Made by a program: the position numbers and the translations under genes | Notes under the pieces: generated by a model | Seen by the model: the letters and a program-made list of their open reading frames with translations, nothing else | What the model was told of the DNA's origin: nothing | Databases searched by the model: none | From: Notolepis coatsorum | Taxonomy: Eukaryota > Chordata > Actinopteri > Aulopiformes > Paralepididae | Reading direction: 5' to 3' | DNA length: 64,000 bases | Assembly: GCA_963971535.1 (NCBI GenBank) | Contig: OZ020589.1 | Span: 53,184,188-53,248,187 of the forward strand | Shown here: piece by piece, positions 37,868 to 47,804 of the stretch | Layout: the number at the start of each line of letters is the position of its first letter | Numbering within the stretch: position 1 is the stretch's first letter

Positions 37868-39951
37868 GAATGAATGAATGAAAACTTTATTTAACAGATT
37901 GCAGAATGGGTACAATACAGTACGGCTCAATACATACAATTGTTAAGGGGATGCAGACCTGAGAAAGACGTTTGTCTTGTTTCCATCAGGGTCCCCCATT
38001 TTCAATTCATATAGACATTTATGACATACATAACATACATGACATTTATGGCATAGGGACATATAGGTATTTAGTACTGATACATTTGTGACATAGGCGG
38101 TATTCAAATATACAGTACTGTTACCCCTAGATCCTGACAGAGTATATACATATGATGGGGAGGGGACTGTACATTAGGAGGGGGTGGGTGGGTGGGAGGG
38201 GAATATACATACGGCGGGGAGGGAATATATACATGTGGTGGGGAGGAGACTGTCTATTAGGAGGTGGTGGGGGTTTTGGGCATTTACGGTGGCCAGTTTC
38301 GAATTGCAGCCTCCCGTAGGTGCTCTTTAAGGGCGGTTTTGAATGTGGGCAGGGATTCACATTCCTTTACAGCTTTGGGTAGGGCGTTCCACATTGTTGT
38401 GGCATAATTGCGAAACGTGTTTAGTCCCTTGTTTGAGCCGAATCTGGGTTTAACATGATTTGTTGAGCTTCCTCTGGTGTAGTGGTTGTGGTATTCACTG
38501 ACCTTTGGGAAGTATTTTGACATGTACATGGGCACCCCGGTCGTATAGTGTATCTTGTAGACCAGGCCCATTGCAAGTTGCTGTACTCTGTCGTCTACTC
38601 TAAGCCATCCTAGGTTGGCAAAGTGGGCAGGGGTGAGGTGGGTTCTGGGGTTCAGGTCAAGTAGTAGTCTGACCAGTTTGTTTTGTGATGTTTGTAATTT
38701 TGTTTTAAGCGCCTTTGAGGTGCTTTGGTACCATGAGGTGCACGCATAGTCATAGTACCCTTGAATGAGTGCTCCTGCCAGAGTCCTCAGGGTATTCTTG
38801 TTTACCAGAGAGGAGATCCGGTACAAGAATCTAGTTCGTTGGTTGACTTTTTTTATTACATTGGATGCCATTTTGTCACAGGAAAGATTTGCCTCTAGGA
38901 TGGAACCCAGGTAGGTAATTTCGTCTTTCCTTGTGACAATATTGTCACCCACTGTAACTGAGAAGCCGTCGGTCTTGCTGAGTTTGTTATTTGAACCGAA
39001 GAGAATGGACTCTGTTTTGCCCATGTGTAATGATAGTTTGTTATCAGCGAGCCATATGCAGATTTTGCCTAGTTCCGTGCTGAGGGTTTTTTCAACCTGC
39101 AATTTGTTCTTGTCAGAGACCAGCAGGGCTGAGTCGTCCGCAAACAGGAACAAGTTGCAGTCACAGGCTGACGACATGTCATTTGCATAAATTAGGAAGA
39201 GTAGCGGTCCTAGTATGCTTCCTTGTGGAACACCACAGCTCACTGTGAGGGGGGGGGATAGAGTACCGTTTACCTCTACCATCTGTTCTCTCCCCTCCAG
39301 GTAGGATTGCATCCAGCTCACTGATAGGCTATCAAAACCAATTGCTTTTAGCTTGTCCATTAGAATGGAGTGATTGACAGTGTCGAAGGCCTTTTGTAGG
39401 TCCAGCATGACCATGCCGCAGTATTTGCCAGCGTCCACCTCTTGTTTGATGTGGTCGTTCAAATAGAGGAGGCATGTGTCAGTGGAGTGGGACGTTCTGA
39501 AGCCAGATTGGAATTCGTAGATTAGGTTTTTTTCCGCCAGGTACTTTTCGACCTGTTCGTAGACTATTTTCTCCATGACTTTCGAGATGGAGGTAAGAAT
39601 AGAAACAGGGCGGTAGTTGCCTGGGTCTAATTTGCTGCCCTTTTTGTGTAGAGGGGTCACTCTCGCAATTTTGAAGTCCTTGGGGACGTGCCCCTGTTTT
39701 ATAGAGAGGTTTATTTATATAGAGAGGTTTATTATGTGTGTGATGACTGGGGTGATGGCGGCTGCTGCGTCTCTGAGGAATTTGGAGGGGATGTTGTCAT
39801 GGCCAGTGGCCTTGTTAGGTTGGAGGGCGCTCAATTTTTTGAGTACCTCATCGGTTGTTACCATTTCAAGTTTGAAGTCGTCTTTGTGGACCCCTAGGTT
39901 TTTGTAGTATGCTACTATGTGTTCTACCCCATAATGCCCTGAGTGGGAGGG
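37868..39951 (-). mobile_element. Family-A LINE with near-complete reverse transcriptase ORF
   Basis: The sense strand is minus. ATTC-type tail at 37868, 3' UTR to 38283, RT ORF 38284-39660, and the upstream linker to LPSHSGHYGVEHI at 39951. A 16-bp tandem duplication (TATAGAGAGGTTTATT, about 39711-39742) shifts frame between linker and RT. The insertion split GAAATTGTGCTT / CATACAGTAAAA of a tail-family repeat. At its 5' end it is joined to an inverted copy of sequence from 190-300 bp upstream of the insertion point. Confidence 0.93.
38284..39660 (-). CDS. Family-A LINE reverse transcriptase (458-codon ORF, N-terminus missing)
   Basis: Non-LTR reverse transcriptase, which copies LINE RNA into the genome by target-primed reverse transcription. 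Motifs by residue: [13 protein letters not shown] (about 15-27), [10 protein letters not shown] (51-60), [11 protein letters not shown] (87-97, first catalytic Asp), [13 protein letters not shown] (143-155), FADDSALL (173-180, the catalytic Asp pair), then a thumb and C-terminal domain to NWPP. The Met at residue 1 is internal; the true ORF should also include the endonuclease. More than 95% identical by eye to the copy at 47805-49181. Not expected to be active because the endonuclease is missing. Confidence 0.9.
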   Translation of the reverse strand: MTPLHKKGSKLDPGNYRPVSILTSISKVMEKIVYEQVEKYLAEKNLIYEFQSGFRTSHSTDTCLLYLNDHIKQEVDAGKYCGMVMLDLQKAFDTVNHSILMDKLKAIGFDSLSVSWMQSYLEGREQMVEVNGTLSPPLTVSCGVPQGSILGPLLFLIYANDMSSACDCNLFLFADDSALLVSDKNKLQVEKTLSTELGKICIWLADNKLSLHMGKTESILFGSNNKLSKTDGFSVTVGDNIVTRKDEITYLGSILEANLSCDKMASNVIKKVNQRTRFLYRISSLVNKNTLRTLAGALIQGYYDYACTSWYQSTSKALKTKLQTSQNKLVRLLLDLNPRTHLTPAHFANLGWLRVDDRVQQLAMGLVYKIHYTTGVPMYMSKYFPKVSEYHNHYTRGSSTNHVKPRFGSNKGLNTFRNYATTMWNALPKAVKECESLPTFKTALKEHLREAAIRNWPP

Positions 39952-40063
39952 TAAATGTTCAGTCAACCAGTACCTGACTGAAAATACACAGAGATAAATA
40001 TATATAGTTATGTATATATATATACATTTTGGTAGCATTTCCATTTGCTATAGGCTAAAAGCT
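39952..40063. repeat. Right member of 112-bp perfect inverted repeat
   Basis: Exact reverse complement of 37567-37678, directly fused to the truncated LINE 5' end. It ends in AAAAGCTT, overlapping the target-side CTT/CATACAG junction. Confidence 0.97.
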
Positions 40064-40640
40064 TCATACAGTAAAAAGTAAAAGAATACACTATACAAAA
40101 GTGTCACACACACACATACTCTCTTTCACACATACACACACACACACACATTCCCCCCTACAAAATAAAAGACCAACACGGCCAGACAGTATGATCCAGA
40201 CTGACAACACGGCCTATCACGTTGTAAAGGGAATTCTCTACAGCGACTCTCCTGTGTGAGTGAGTACACACTACCAGTCGCAACCACCAGGTGGTGTCAT
40301 TGATGAATCTAAAGTGCAGTAGGCTTGTTTGTAAAAATGCTCTTTCTAACCTCAAACAGGATACCAGAGAACTTACAGTCAGTCAGTCAGTGTGAAAGGA
40401 GCAGTACTGTACATAGCCATACATTCATGTCAAAGCAGCATACTGCATGATGCAGGGAAGCCAGGTGATTTATAATGCTGTAATAGGGGTTTTATTATGT
40501 CATTATAAGGATGACACTATTTGAGACCTGGTAGTGAGGCTTTATTATAAAAATATATATATATGTATATATCAAATGGATCACATATCAGATTACCCAG
40601 TATGTGCAATTTGAAATTCAAAATAGGATATACCTTTTCT
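40064..40640. other. No gene; CA and TA microsatellites
   Basis: (CA)n at about 40109-40150, AGTC repeats at 40375, TATATG at 40550-40572. Confidence 0.45.
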
Positions 40641-40980
40641 GGAAATATTAAGGATGGGATTTCAGTGCGTTCTATAGTACTATAATACTATATCTGTACA
40701 TATCCTACACTTACTAGTTACGCTGCTGGCCAGTACTACTGTCTACACCTGTATCACTGTACATATTATGCTACAACTCTGTACATCTGATTAGCACTAC
40801 ACTCAGTAGTACTCATTTGTATATTTTGTACCCAGTTTAATCACCTGTACATTGTATATTGCTGTTGCACTTTACTGTTACATTTGCACTCTGGTTGGAT
40901 GCCAAACTTATTTTCGTTGTACTGTACTTGTACTGTATAATAATGACGATACATTTTAATCTAATCTAAAGTTTTGAGTA
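40641..40980 (+). mobile_element. L2-like LINE 3' UTR fragment
   Basis: TCTGTACATATCCTACACTT ... GCACTCTGGTTGGATGCCAA, ATTTTCGTTGTACTG, then ATCTAATCTAA tail. The 'TTTTCGTTGTACTGTAC' plus short repeat tail is typical of fish L2-type 3' ends. Confidence 0.6.
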
Positions 40981-41299
40981 ACATAAACAAACCTCCTGGT
41001 GTCGTAGGCCAGTAACACACAGACGGTAACACACTTCTTGTAAAAAGAAAATAACATTAACGTGAATAAATTAAAATGTTTTAGCACTGACATAATCTGA
41101 CTAGCAAGGTTACAAACGAGCAGATTGTTCTTGATACTTGTCGCTCTGCCATCAAAAAGGCACTTTTTTAACAGCACTTTGGGGAAGATTCCAGTAACAG
41201 AGGTTTCAGTCTAATGGGCTCCTTTTTCCGACTTTGTCGCTTTTTCTCGTCATGGTTTGCAGAAAAAATAAATAACTGTATTAATCAATGAACAAGTCT
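40981..41299. other. No recognisable gene
   Basis: AT-rich unique-looking sequence before the 52-bp minisatellite. Confidence 0.4.
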
Positions 41300-43610
41300 T
41301 ACAGTCCTGAAAATCAGTCCAGGACTCGGCTGGAGTCCTACAACACTGGAGCCTTACAGTGAAGATCAGTCCAGGACTCGGCTGGAGTCCTACAACACTG
41401 GAGCCTTACAGTGAAGATCAGTCCAGGACTCGGCTGGAGTCCTACAACACTGGAGCCTTACAGTGAAGATCAGTCCAGGACTCGGCTGGAGTCCTACAAC
41501 ACTGGAGCCTTACACTGAAGATCAGTCCAGGACTCGGCTGGAGTCCTACAACACTGGAGCCTTACAGTCCTGAAGATCAGTCCAGGACTCGGCTGGAGTC
41601 CTACAACACTGGAGCCTTACAGTGAAGATCAGTCCAGGACTCGGCTGGAGTCCTACAACACTGGAGCCTTACACTGAAGATCAGTCCAGGACTCGGCTGG
41701 AGTCCTACAACACTGGAGCCTTACAGTGAAGATCAGTCCAGGACTCGGCTGGAGTCCTACAACACTGGAGCCTTACAGTGAAGATCAGTCCAGGACTCGG
41801 CTGGAGTCCTACAACACTGGAGCCTTACACTGAAGATCAGTCCAGGACTCGGCTGGAGTCCTACAACACTGGAGCCTTACAGTCCTGAAGATCAGTCCAG
41901 GACTCGGCTGGAGTCCTACAACACTGGAGCCTTACACTGAAGATCAGTCCAGGACTCGGCTGGAGTCCTACAACACTGGAGCCTTACAGTGAAGATCAGT
42001 CCAGGACTCGGCTGGAGTCCTACAACACTGGAGCCTTACAGTGAAGATCAGTCCAGGACTCGGCTGGAGTCCTACAACACTGGAGCCTTACACTGAAGAT
42101 CAGTCCAGGACTCGGCTGGAGTCCTACAACACTGGAGCCTTACAGTGAAGATCAGTCCAGGACTCGGCTGGAGTCCTACAACACTGGAGCCTTACAGTCC
42201 TGAAGATCAGTCCAGGACTCGGCTGGAGTCCTACAACACTGGAGCCTTACAGTCCTGAAGATCAGTCCAGGACTCGGCTGGAGTCCTACAACACTGGAGC
42301 CTTACACTGAAGATCAGTCCAGGACTCGGCTGGAGTCCTACAACACTGGAGCCTTACACTGAAGATCAGTCCAGGACTCGGCTGGAGTCCTACAACACTG
42401 GAGCCTTACACTGAAGATCAGTCCAGGACTCGGCTGGAGTCCTACAACACTGGAGCCTTACACTGAAGATCAGTCCAGGACTCGGCTGGAGTCCTACAAC
42501 ACTGGAGCCTTACACTGAAGATCAGTCCAGGACTCGGCTGGAGTCCTACAACACTGGAGCCTTACAGTGAAGATCAGTCCAGGACTCGGCTGGAGTCCTA
42601 CAACACTGGAGCCTTACAGTGAAGATCAGTCCAGGACTCGGCTGGAGTCCTACAACACTGGAGCCTTACAGTGAAGATCAGTCCAGGACTCGGCTGGAGT
42701 CCTACAACACTGGAGCCTTACAGTGAAGATCAGTCCAGGACTCGGCTGGAGTCCTACAACACTGGAGCCTTACAGTGAAGATCAGTCCAGGACTCGGCTG
42801 GAGTCCTACAACACTGGAGCCTTACAGTGAAGATCAGTCCAGGACTCGGCTGGAGTCCTACAACACTGGAGCCTTACAGTGAAGATCAGTCCAGGACTCG
42901 GCTGGAGTCCTACAACACTGGAGCCTTACAGTGAAGATCAGTCCAGGACTCGGCTGGAGTCCTACAACACTGGAGCCTTACAGTGAAGATCAGTCCAGGA
43001 CTCGGCTGGAGTCCTACAACACTGGAGCCTTACAGTCCTGAAGATCAGTCCAGGACTCGGCTGGAGTCCTACAACACTGGAGCCTTACACTGAAGATCAG
43101 TCCAGGACTCGGCTGGAGTCCTACAACACTGGAGCCTTACAGTGAAGATCAGTCCAGGACTCGGCTGGAGTCCTACAACACTGGAGCCTTACACTGAAGA
43201 TCAGTCCAGGACTCGGCTGGAGTCCTACAACACTGGAGCCTTACAGTGAAGATCAGTCCAGGACTCGGCTGGAGTCCTACAACACTGGAGCCTTACAGTG
43301 AAGATCAGTCCAGGACTCGGCTGGAGTCCTACAACACTGGAGCCTTACAGTGAAGATCAGTCCAGGACTCGGCTGGAGTCCTACAACACTGGAGCCTTAC
43401 AGTCCTGAAGATCAGTCCAGGACTCGGCTGGAGTCCTACAACACTGGAGCCTTACACTGAAGATCAGTCCAGGACTCGGCTGGAGTCCTACAACACTGGA
43501 GCCTTACAGTGAAGATCAGTCCAGGACTCGGCTGGAGTCCTACAACACTGGAGCCTTACAGTGAAGATCAGTCCAGGACTCGGCTGGAGTCCTACAACAC
43601 TGGAGCCTTA
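41300..43610. repeat. 52-bp minisatellite, about 44 units, 2.3 kb
   Basis: Unit GAAGATCAGTCCAGGACTCG, GCTGGAGTCCTACAACACTG, GAGCCTTACA + GT/CT. Units differ almost only at the junction: CAGTGAAG, CACTGAAG or CAGTCCTGAAG (3 bp longer). The core is otherwise uniform. Each unit contains the palindromic half-pair GTCCAGGACTC / GGAGTCCTAC. Confidence 0.98.
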
Positions 43611-43880
43611 CACTGTAAACAAAATAAATAAAAATCACAGGAAATTCACTATTATTTTACAGATTACCTTTGTTATTATTTTACAGATTACCTTTGTTTT
43701 TCTACTTTAAGTGTAAATACCATAACAATACAGTAAATTACCTTTAATCAAAATATTAACCATTAAATAAAGGTTGTAATCTGTAAATGTATTTGATTTT
43801 ACTGTAATTTGACAGTAAGTATTTGCAAACCATTGATGCCAGACATTTACCGTTTTCTTGCAGCTTTTTTTCTTACAGTG
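43611..43880. mobile_element. Tc1/mariner-type MITE, 270 bp
   Basis: Ends CACTGTAAACAAAA and TTTTTTTCTTACAGTG (inverted), flanked by TA on both sides (43609-43610, 43881-43882). Interior carries TTTTACAGATTACCTTTG twice and a TTACTGTAATTTGACAG stretch. No ORF. It sits at the exact right end of the minisatellite. Confidence 0.78.
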
Positions 43881-44159
43881 TAGGTCTGTCACTGTACATG
43901 TATGGAATCTGTGTTGATGTACCTAACCTCATGGCTCTGTTTTTAAATGATACTATACCACAAGCATAGATAACTCACCGTTCTGTCTACATTATACAGC
44001 GACACAAGAAGTGACCTCCTGATGTTTCTCTGCTGCAGTAAGGGTCACCACAGTCCTGCAGGTGGGGTTAAGGGTCACCACAGTCCTGCAGGTGGGGTCT
44101 GCTCCCAGTATCAGTACCGGTACCGGTACCAGTAATAATAACCATGGTTTAATTACAAT
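43881..44159. other. Spacer, no gene
   Basis: Holds two tandem copies of AAGGGTCACCACAGTCCTGC + AGGTGGGG (44040-44098) and GTACCGGTACCGGTACC. Confidence 0.5.
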
Positions 44160-44192
44160 GAGAGTGAGAGCACACCTGTAGTCTCGCGAGAG

Positions 44193-44808
44193 GTGCAGAA
44201 ATGGGATGTGGAGTCGGAGGGGACGCTCCAGGCTGCGTTTGAGTGCACAGACTGGAGTGTGTTCCGTGACACAGATAACATTAATGTCTACACGGAGACA
44301 GTGCTGGACTATGTTCGTACTTTGGTGGAAGAAACAATCCCCACTACCACAATTAGAGTTTACCCAAATCAAAAACCCTGGGTAGACAAATCCGTCCGTG
44401 AAGCTCTGAAAGCGCGCACCAAAGCATACAACGATGGCCTGGTGGCAGGCAACATGAATGACCACAAGGTGGCGCGATACAACGTAAGGAGGACAGTGAC
44501 AGAGGCCAAACGGCGCTACAGAGATAAAATTGAACTCCAGTTTGAACAGGCTGACTCCAGAGCTATGTGGCAGGGGCTCAAAACGATGACAGACTACAAA
44601 GGCACCTCCCTCAAACTGAACAGTGACATCTCCTTAGCAAATGACCTCAATACCTTCAATGCGAGGTTTGATGCTGGTAATAACAACACCAGCCCACAAG
44701 CCACGGCAATGGGGGGGGGGGGGGGGGGGGGGTCTGCTGCTGATGGAGACTCAGTGTTCAGGGTAACAGAGCATGAGGTGAGGCGGACCTTTAAAAAAAG
44801 TGAATATC
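44193..44808 (+). pseudogene. L2-like LINE ORF2 linker region, frame broken before RT
   Basis: FECTDWSVFRDTDNINVYTE, KPWVDKSVREALKART, YNVRRTVTEAKRRYRDK and MWQGLKTMTDYKG are hallmarks of the region between endonuclease and RT in L2-type LINEs. A G22 run (44710-44731) codes poly-Gly, and a frame change at the A7 run near 44795 disconnects it from the RT frame. Confidence 0.88.
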
Positions 44809-46149
44809 AGGAAGGCAGCAGGACCGGACGGCATCCCCGGCCGCGTCCTAAAAGTCTGTGCCGACCAACTGGCCCCGGTATTCACTGACATATTTAACCT
44901 GTCCTTAGAACAGGCTGTCATCCCCACCTGCCTGAAGAAGTCCACTATTATCCCTGTACCCAAAAAATCCAAGCCTGCTTGCCTCAACGACTACCGCCCT
45001 GTAGCTCTCACCTCCATAGCCATGAAGTGCTTTGAGAAGCTAGTAAAGGGCTACATCTGCTCCTCCCTCCCCATCAACATGGACCCCCTGCAATTTGCAT
45101 ACCGCCCCAACAGGTCCACGGAGGACGCCATAGCCCATGTGCTGCACACAGCAGCATCACACCTGGACAAGAGGAAGGGGAACTATGTGAGAATGCTATT
45201 CATCGACTACAGCTCGGCATTCAATACCATAGTCCCCTCCAAACTCATAGCCAAGCTCAGGGACCTGGGCTTGAACTATGACCTCTGCCAGTGGGTCTTG
45301 GACTTCCTGACGGGCAGACCCCAGGTGGTGAGAGCAGGCAACTGCACCTCCTCATCCATCACCCTCAACATAGGGGCCCCACAGGGCTGTGTTCTGAGTC
45401 CCCTCCTCTACTCCCTGTACACACACGACTGTGTGGCTCAGCGGAGTAGCAACACAATAATCAAATTTGCCGACGACACAGTGGTGGTGGGCCTGATCTC
45501 TGCCAACGACGAGAGGGCCTACCTGGAAGAGGTCAAGGTCCTGGCGGGATGGTGCCAGGAAAACAGCCTCTCCCTGAACGTCAGCAAAACAAAGGAGATG
45601 ATTGTGGACTTCAGGAGGTCGGGGGTCAAGGACTACAGCCCCCTCAGCATCGACGGGGCACCGGTTGAGAGAGTCAACAGCTTTAAGTACCTCGGAGCCT
45701 ACATATCCGAGGACTTGACATGGACCACACACATTGACAGTGTTGTGAAGAAGGCACGACAACGCCTCTACTTCCTCAGGCGCCTAAGGAAGTTCCAAGT
45801 CAGTCAGAAGATCCTTAAGAACTTCTACTCGTGTACAATAGAGAGCATCCTGACTGGCAACATCACCTCCTGGTTTGGGAATAGCACTGCACAAGACCGA
45901 AGCAGACTACAAAGAGTGACACGTTCAGCCGAACGCACAATCAGAGGGGGGCTCCCCACCCTCCAGAACATTTACAACAAGCGGTGCAGGGGGAAGGCTA
46001 AGAGAATTATTAAGGACTCGAGCCACCCGAACAACTGCCTCTTTGAACTGCTGCGGTCAGGCAAGCGATACCGGAGTCTCAAGGCGAGCACAGAAAGACT
46101 CAGAAGAAGCTTCTATCCCCAGGCCATCAGGCTGCTTAACGAACAATGA
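44800..46149 (+). CDS. L2-like LINE reverse transcriptase (449 codons)
   Basis: Motifs by residue: [14 protein letters not shown] (5-18), [14 protein letters not shown] (63-76), [12 protein letters not shown] (99-110), [11 protein letters not shown] (134-144), [13 protein letters not shown] (192-204), FADDTVVV (223-230), then [17 protein letters not shown] and [14 protein letters not shown], and the C-terminal YFLRRLRKF ... [12 protein letters not shown] ... [12 protein letters not shown]. All catalytic Asp residues are present. The endonuclease is absent, so autonomous mobility is unlikely. The start Met is internal; the frame continues upstream only across the A7 frameshift. Confidence 0.92.
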   Translation: MNIRKAAGPDGIPGRVLKVCADQLAPVFTDIFNLSLEQAVIPTCLKKSTIIPVPKKSKPACLNDYRPVALTSIAMKCFEKLVKGYICSSLPINMDPLQFAYRPNRSTEDAIAHVLHTAASHLDKRKGNYVRMLFIDYSSAFNTIVPSKLIAKLRDLGLNYDLCQWVLDFLTGRPQVVRAGNCTSSSITLNIGAPQGCVLSPLLYSLYTHDCVAQRSSNTIIKFADDTVVVGLISANDERAYLEEVKVLAGWCQENSLSLNVSKTKEMIVDFRRSGVKDYSPLSIDGAPVERVNSFKYLGAYISEDLTWTTHIDSVVKKARQRLYFLRRLRKFQVSQKILKNFYSCTIESILTGNITSWFGNSTAQDRSRLQRVTRSAERTIRGGLPTLQNIYNKRCRGKAKRIIKDSSHPNNCLFELLRSGKRYRSLKASTERLRRSFYPQAIRLLNEQ

Positions 46150-46671
46150 ACACTACACAACAACAACCATCAAACGCACATAGCACACACATCCACACAC
46201 TCACTTTAAACAAACACACTGTAGCACCCACTCCCCACACTTTATAGCACACACTCACTTTAAACAAACACACTGTAGCACCCACTCCCCACACTTTATA
46301 TTTATTGATGAAGGATTGCACTACAACTCGTACACCTTACTGTAAATTGTACCTAAATTGTACCTCATCCCATTTCTGCATTTCTGCTTTGCACTATATA
46401 ATATTGTACATTAGTACACTGCATAGTATTGTATATTATATGGTAACTCAGTTACGTCTATTCTGCATCGAACATTGTACATATGTCTATACTGAACACT
46501 GACCTCATTTTCTACTTCTAATTTACATGCTATACTATGTTATTTGATACTATCTTGTCTAGCACAGTCTCTGGAGCGTAACAGTAGGAAGCATTTTGTA
46601 TGAAAGTATTCTGTACTTCTGTATGACCACTATTAAAGAAACTTGAAACTTGGGAGGAAAAAGATGACCTT

Positions 46672-47160
46672 TGAGTTCAAGTTTCTTTAATAGTTGTCAT
46701 ACAGAAGTACAGAATACTTTTATACAAAATGCTTCTTACTGTTACGCTCCAGAGACTGTGTTAGACAAGATAGTATGAAATAAAATAGTATAGCATGTAA
46801 AATAGAAGTAAAAATAGAGGTCACAGTGTTCAGTATAGACATATGTACAATGTTCGATGCAGAATAGAAGTAACTGAGTTACCATACAATATACTATGCA
46901 GTGTACTAATGTACAGTACTATATAGTGCAGAGCAGAAATGGGATGAGGTACAATTTAGGTACAATTTACAGTAAGGTGTGCGAGTTGTAGTGCAAATCC
47001 TTTACCAATAAATATAAAGTGTAAAGTGTGTTTAGGTGTTCTAAAGTGGGTGCTGCAGTGAGTTGTTTGTTTAAAGTGAGTGTGTGCGTGTGGATGTGTG
47101 TGCTGTGTGCATTTGATGGTTGTTGCATTGTGTTTATTGAGACGGATCTACTGAATATAG
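46672..47160 (-). mobile_element. L2-like LINE 3' UTR, opposite orientation (tail-to-tail)
   Basis: Near reverse complement of 46160-46652 (TTCAAGTTTCTTTAATAGTT, GTTACGCTCCAGAGACTGTG, GGTACAATTTAGGTACAATT), separated from it by about 20 bp. 5'-truncated to the UTR. Confidence 0.92.
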
Positions 47161-47294
47161 CATCAGGGCTTCTCCTCCGCTGTTCTGTAAAGAAATAATA
47201 CATTGATACATGTCATTGAGATGATACGGTCGGCCAGTTTAATTTTAGATCTGGGGACTATGAGGGAAATGTCCCTCATAAAAGCTGTAGCCTA
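47161..47294. other. Spacer
   Basis: No gene; AT-rich. Confidence 0.4.
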
Positions 47295-47605
47295 TATATA
47301 TGTTTATTGTAGATATGCTATATATATATTGTTGATATACTGTATATATATATTGTAGATATACTGTGTATATATATTGTTGATATACTGTGTATATATA
47401 TATATTGTAGATATACTGTGTATATATATATATATATATATTGTAGATATACTGTTGATATACTGTGTACTGTATATATATTGTTGATATACTGTATATA
47501 TATATATATTGTAGATATACTGTGTATATATATTGTTGATATACTGTGTATATATATATTGTAGATATACTGTTGATATACTGTGTACTGTATATATATT
47601 GTTGG
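47295..47605. repeat. AT-rich 18-40 bp tandem repeat
   Basis: TATATATTGTWGATATACTG units with variable TA runs, ending in G runs that belong to the LINE 3' UTR. It replaces the usual last about 300 bp and tail of the family-A LINE. Confidence 0.93.
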
Positions 47606-47804
47606 GGGGGGGGTTGGTTAGGAGTGGGGGGGGGGGTTGGGTAGGAGTGGGGGGGGGGGTTGGGTAGGCGGGGTGGGTGGGGGGGTTGGGTAGGAGGGGT
47701 GGGTGGGGGACACTGTACAACTGTACAAACAACTGTACATTGGATTATTGACAAGACCATACTTGGTAATTTACTGTACATTGGAGGGGGTTGTGTTCGG
47801 ACAT

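Larger units (their letters stand above)
44160..46655 (+). mobile_element. L2-like LINE, 5'-truncated, with RT and 3' UTR
   Basis: Begins after the endonuclease (reading TPVVSREVQKWDVE), contains linker and complete RT, then a CA-rich 3' UTR with an internal duplication (CACTTTAAACAAACACACTG at about 46202 and 46257) and ends ATTAAAGAAACTTGAAACTT. Confidence 0.92.

Noticed and set aside
41300..43610. CRISPR-like repeat-spacer array
   Set aside because: The whole 52-bp unit is repeated, there are no unique spacers, and the DNA is vertebrate.
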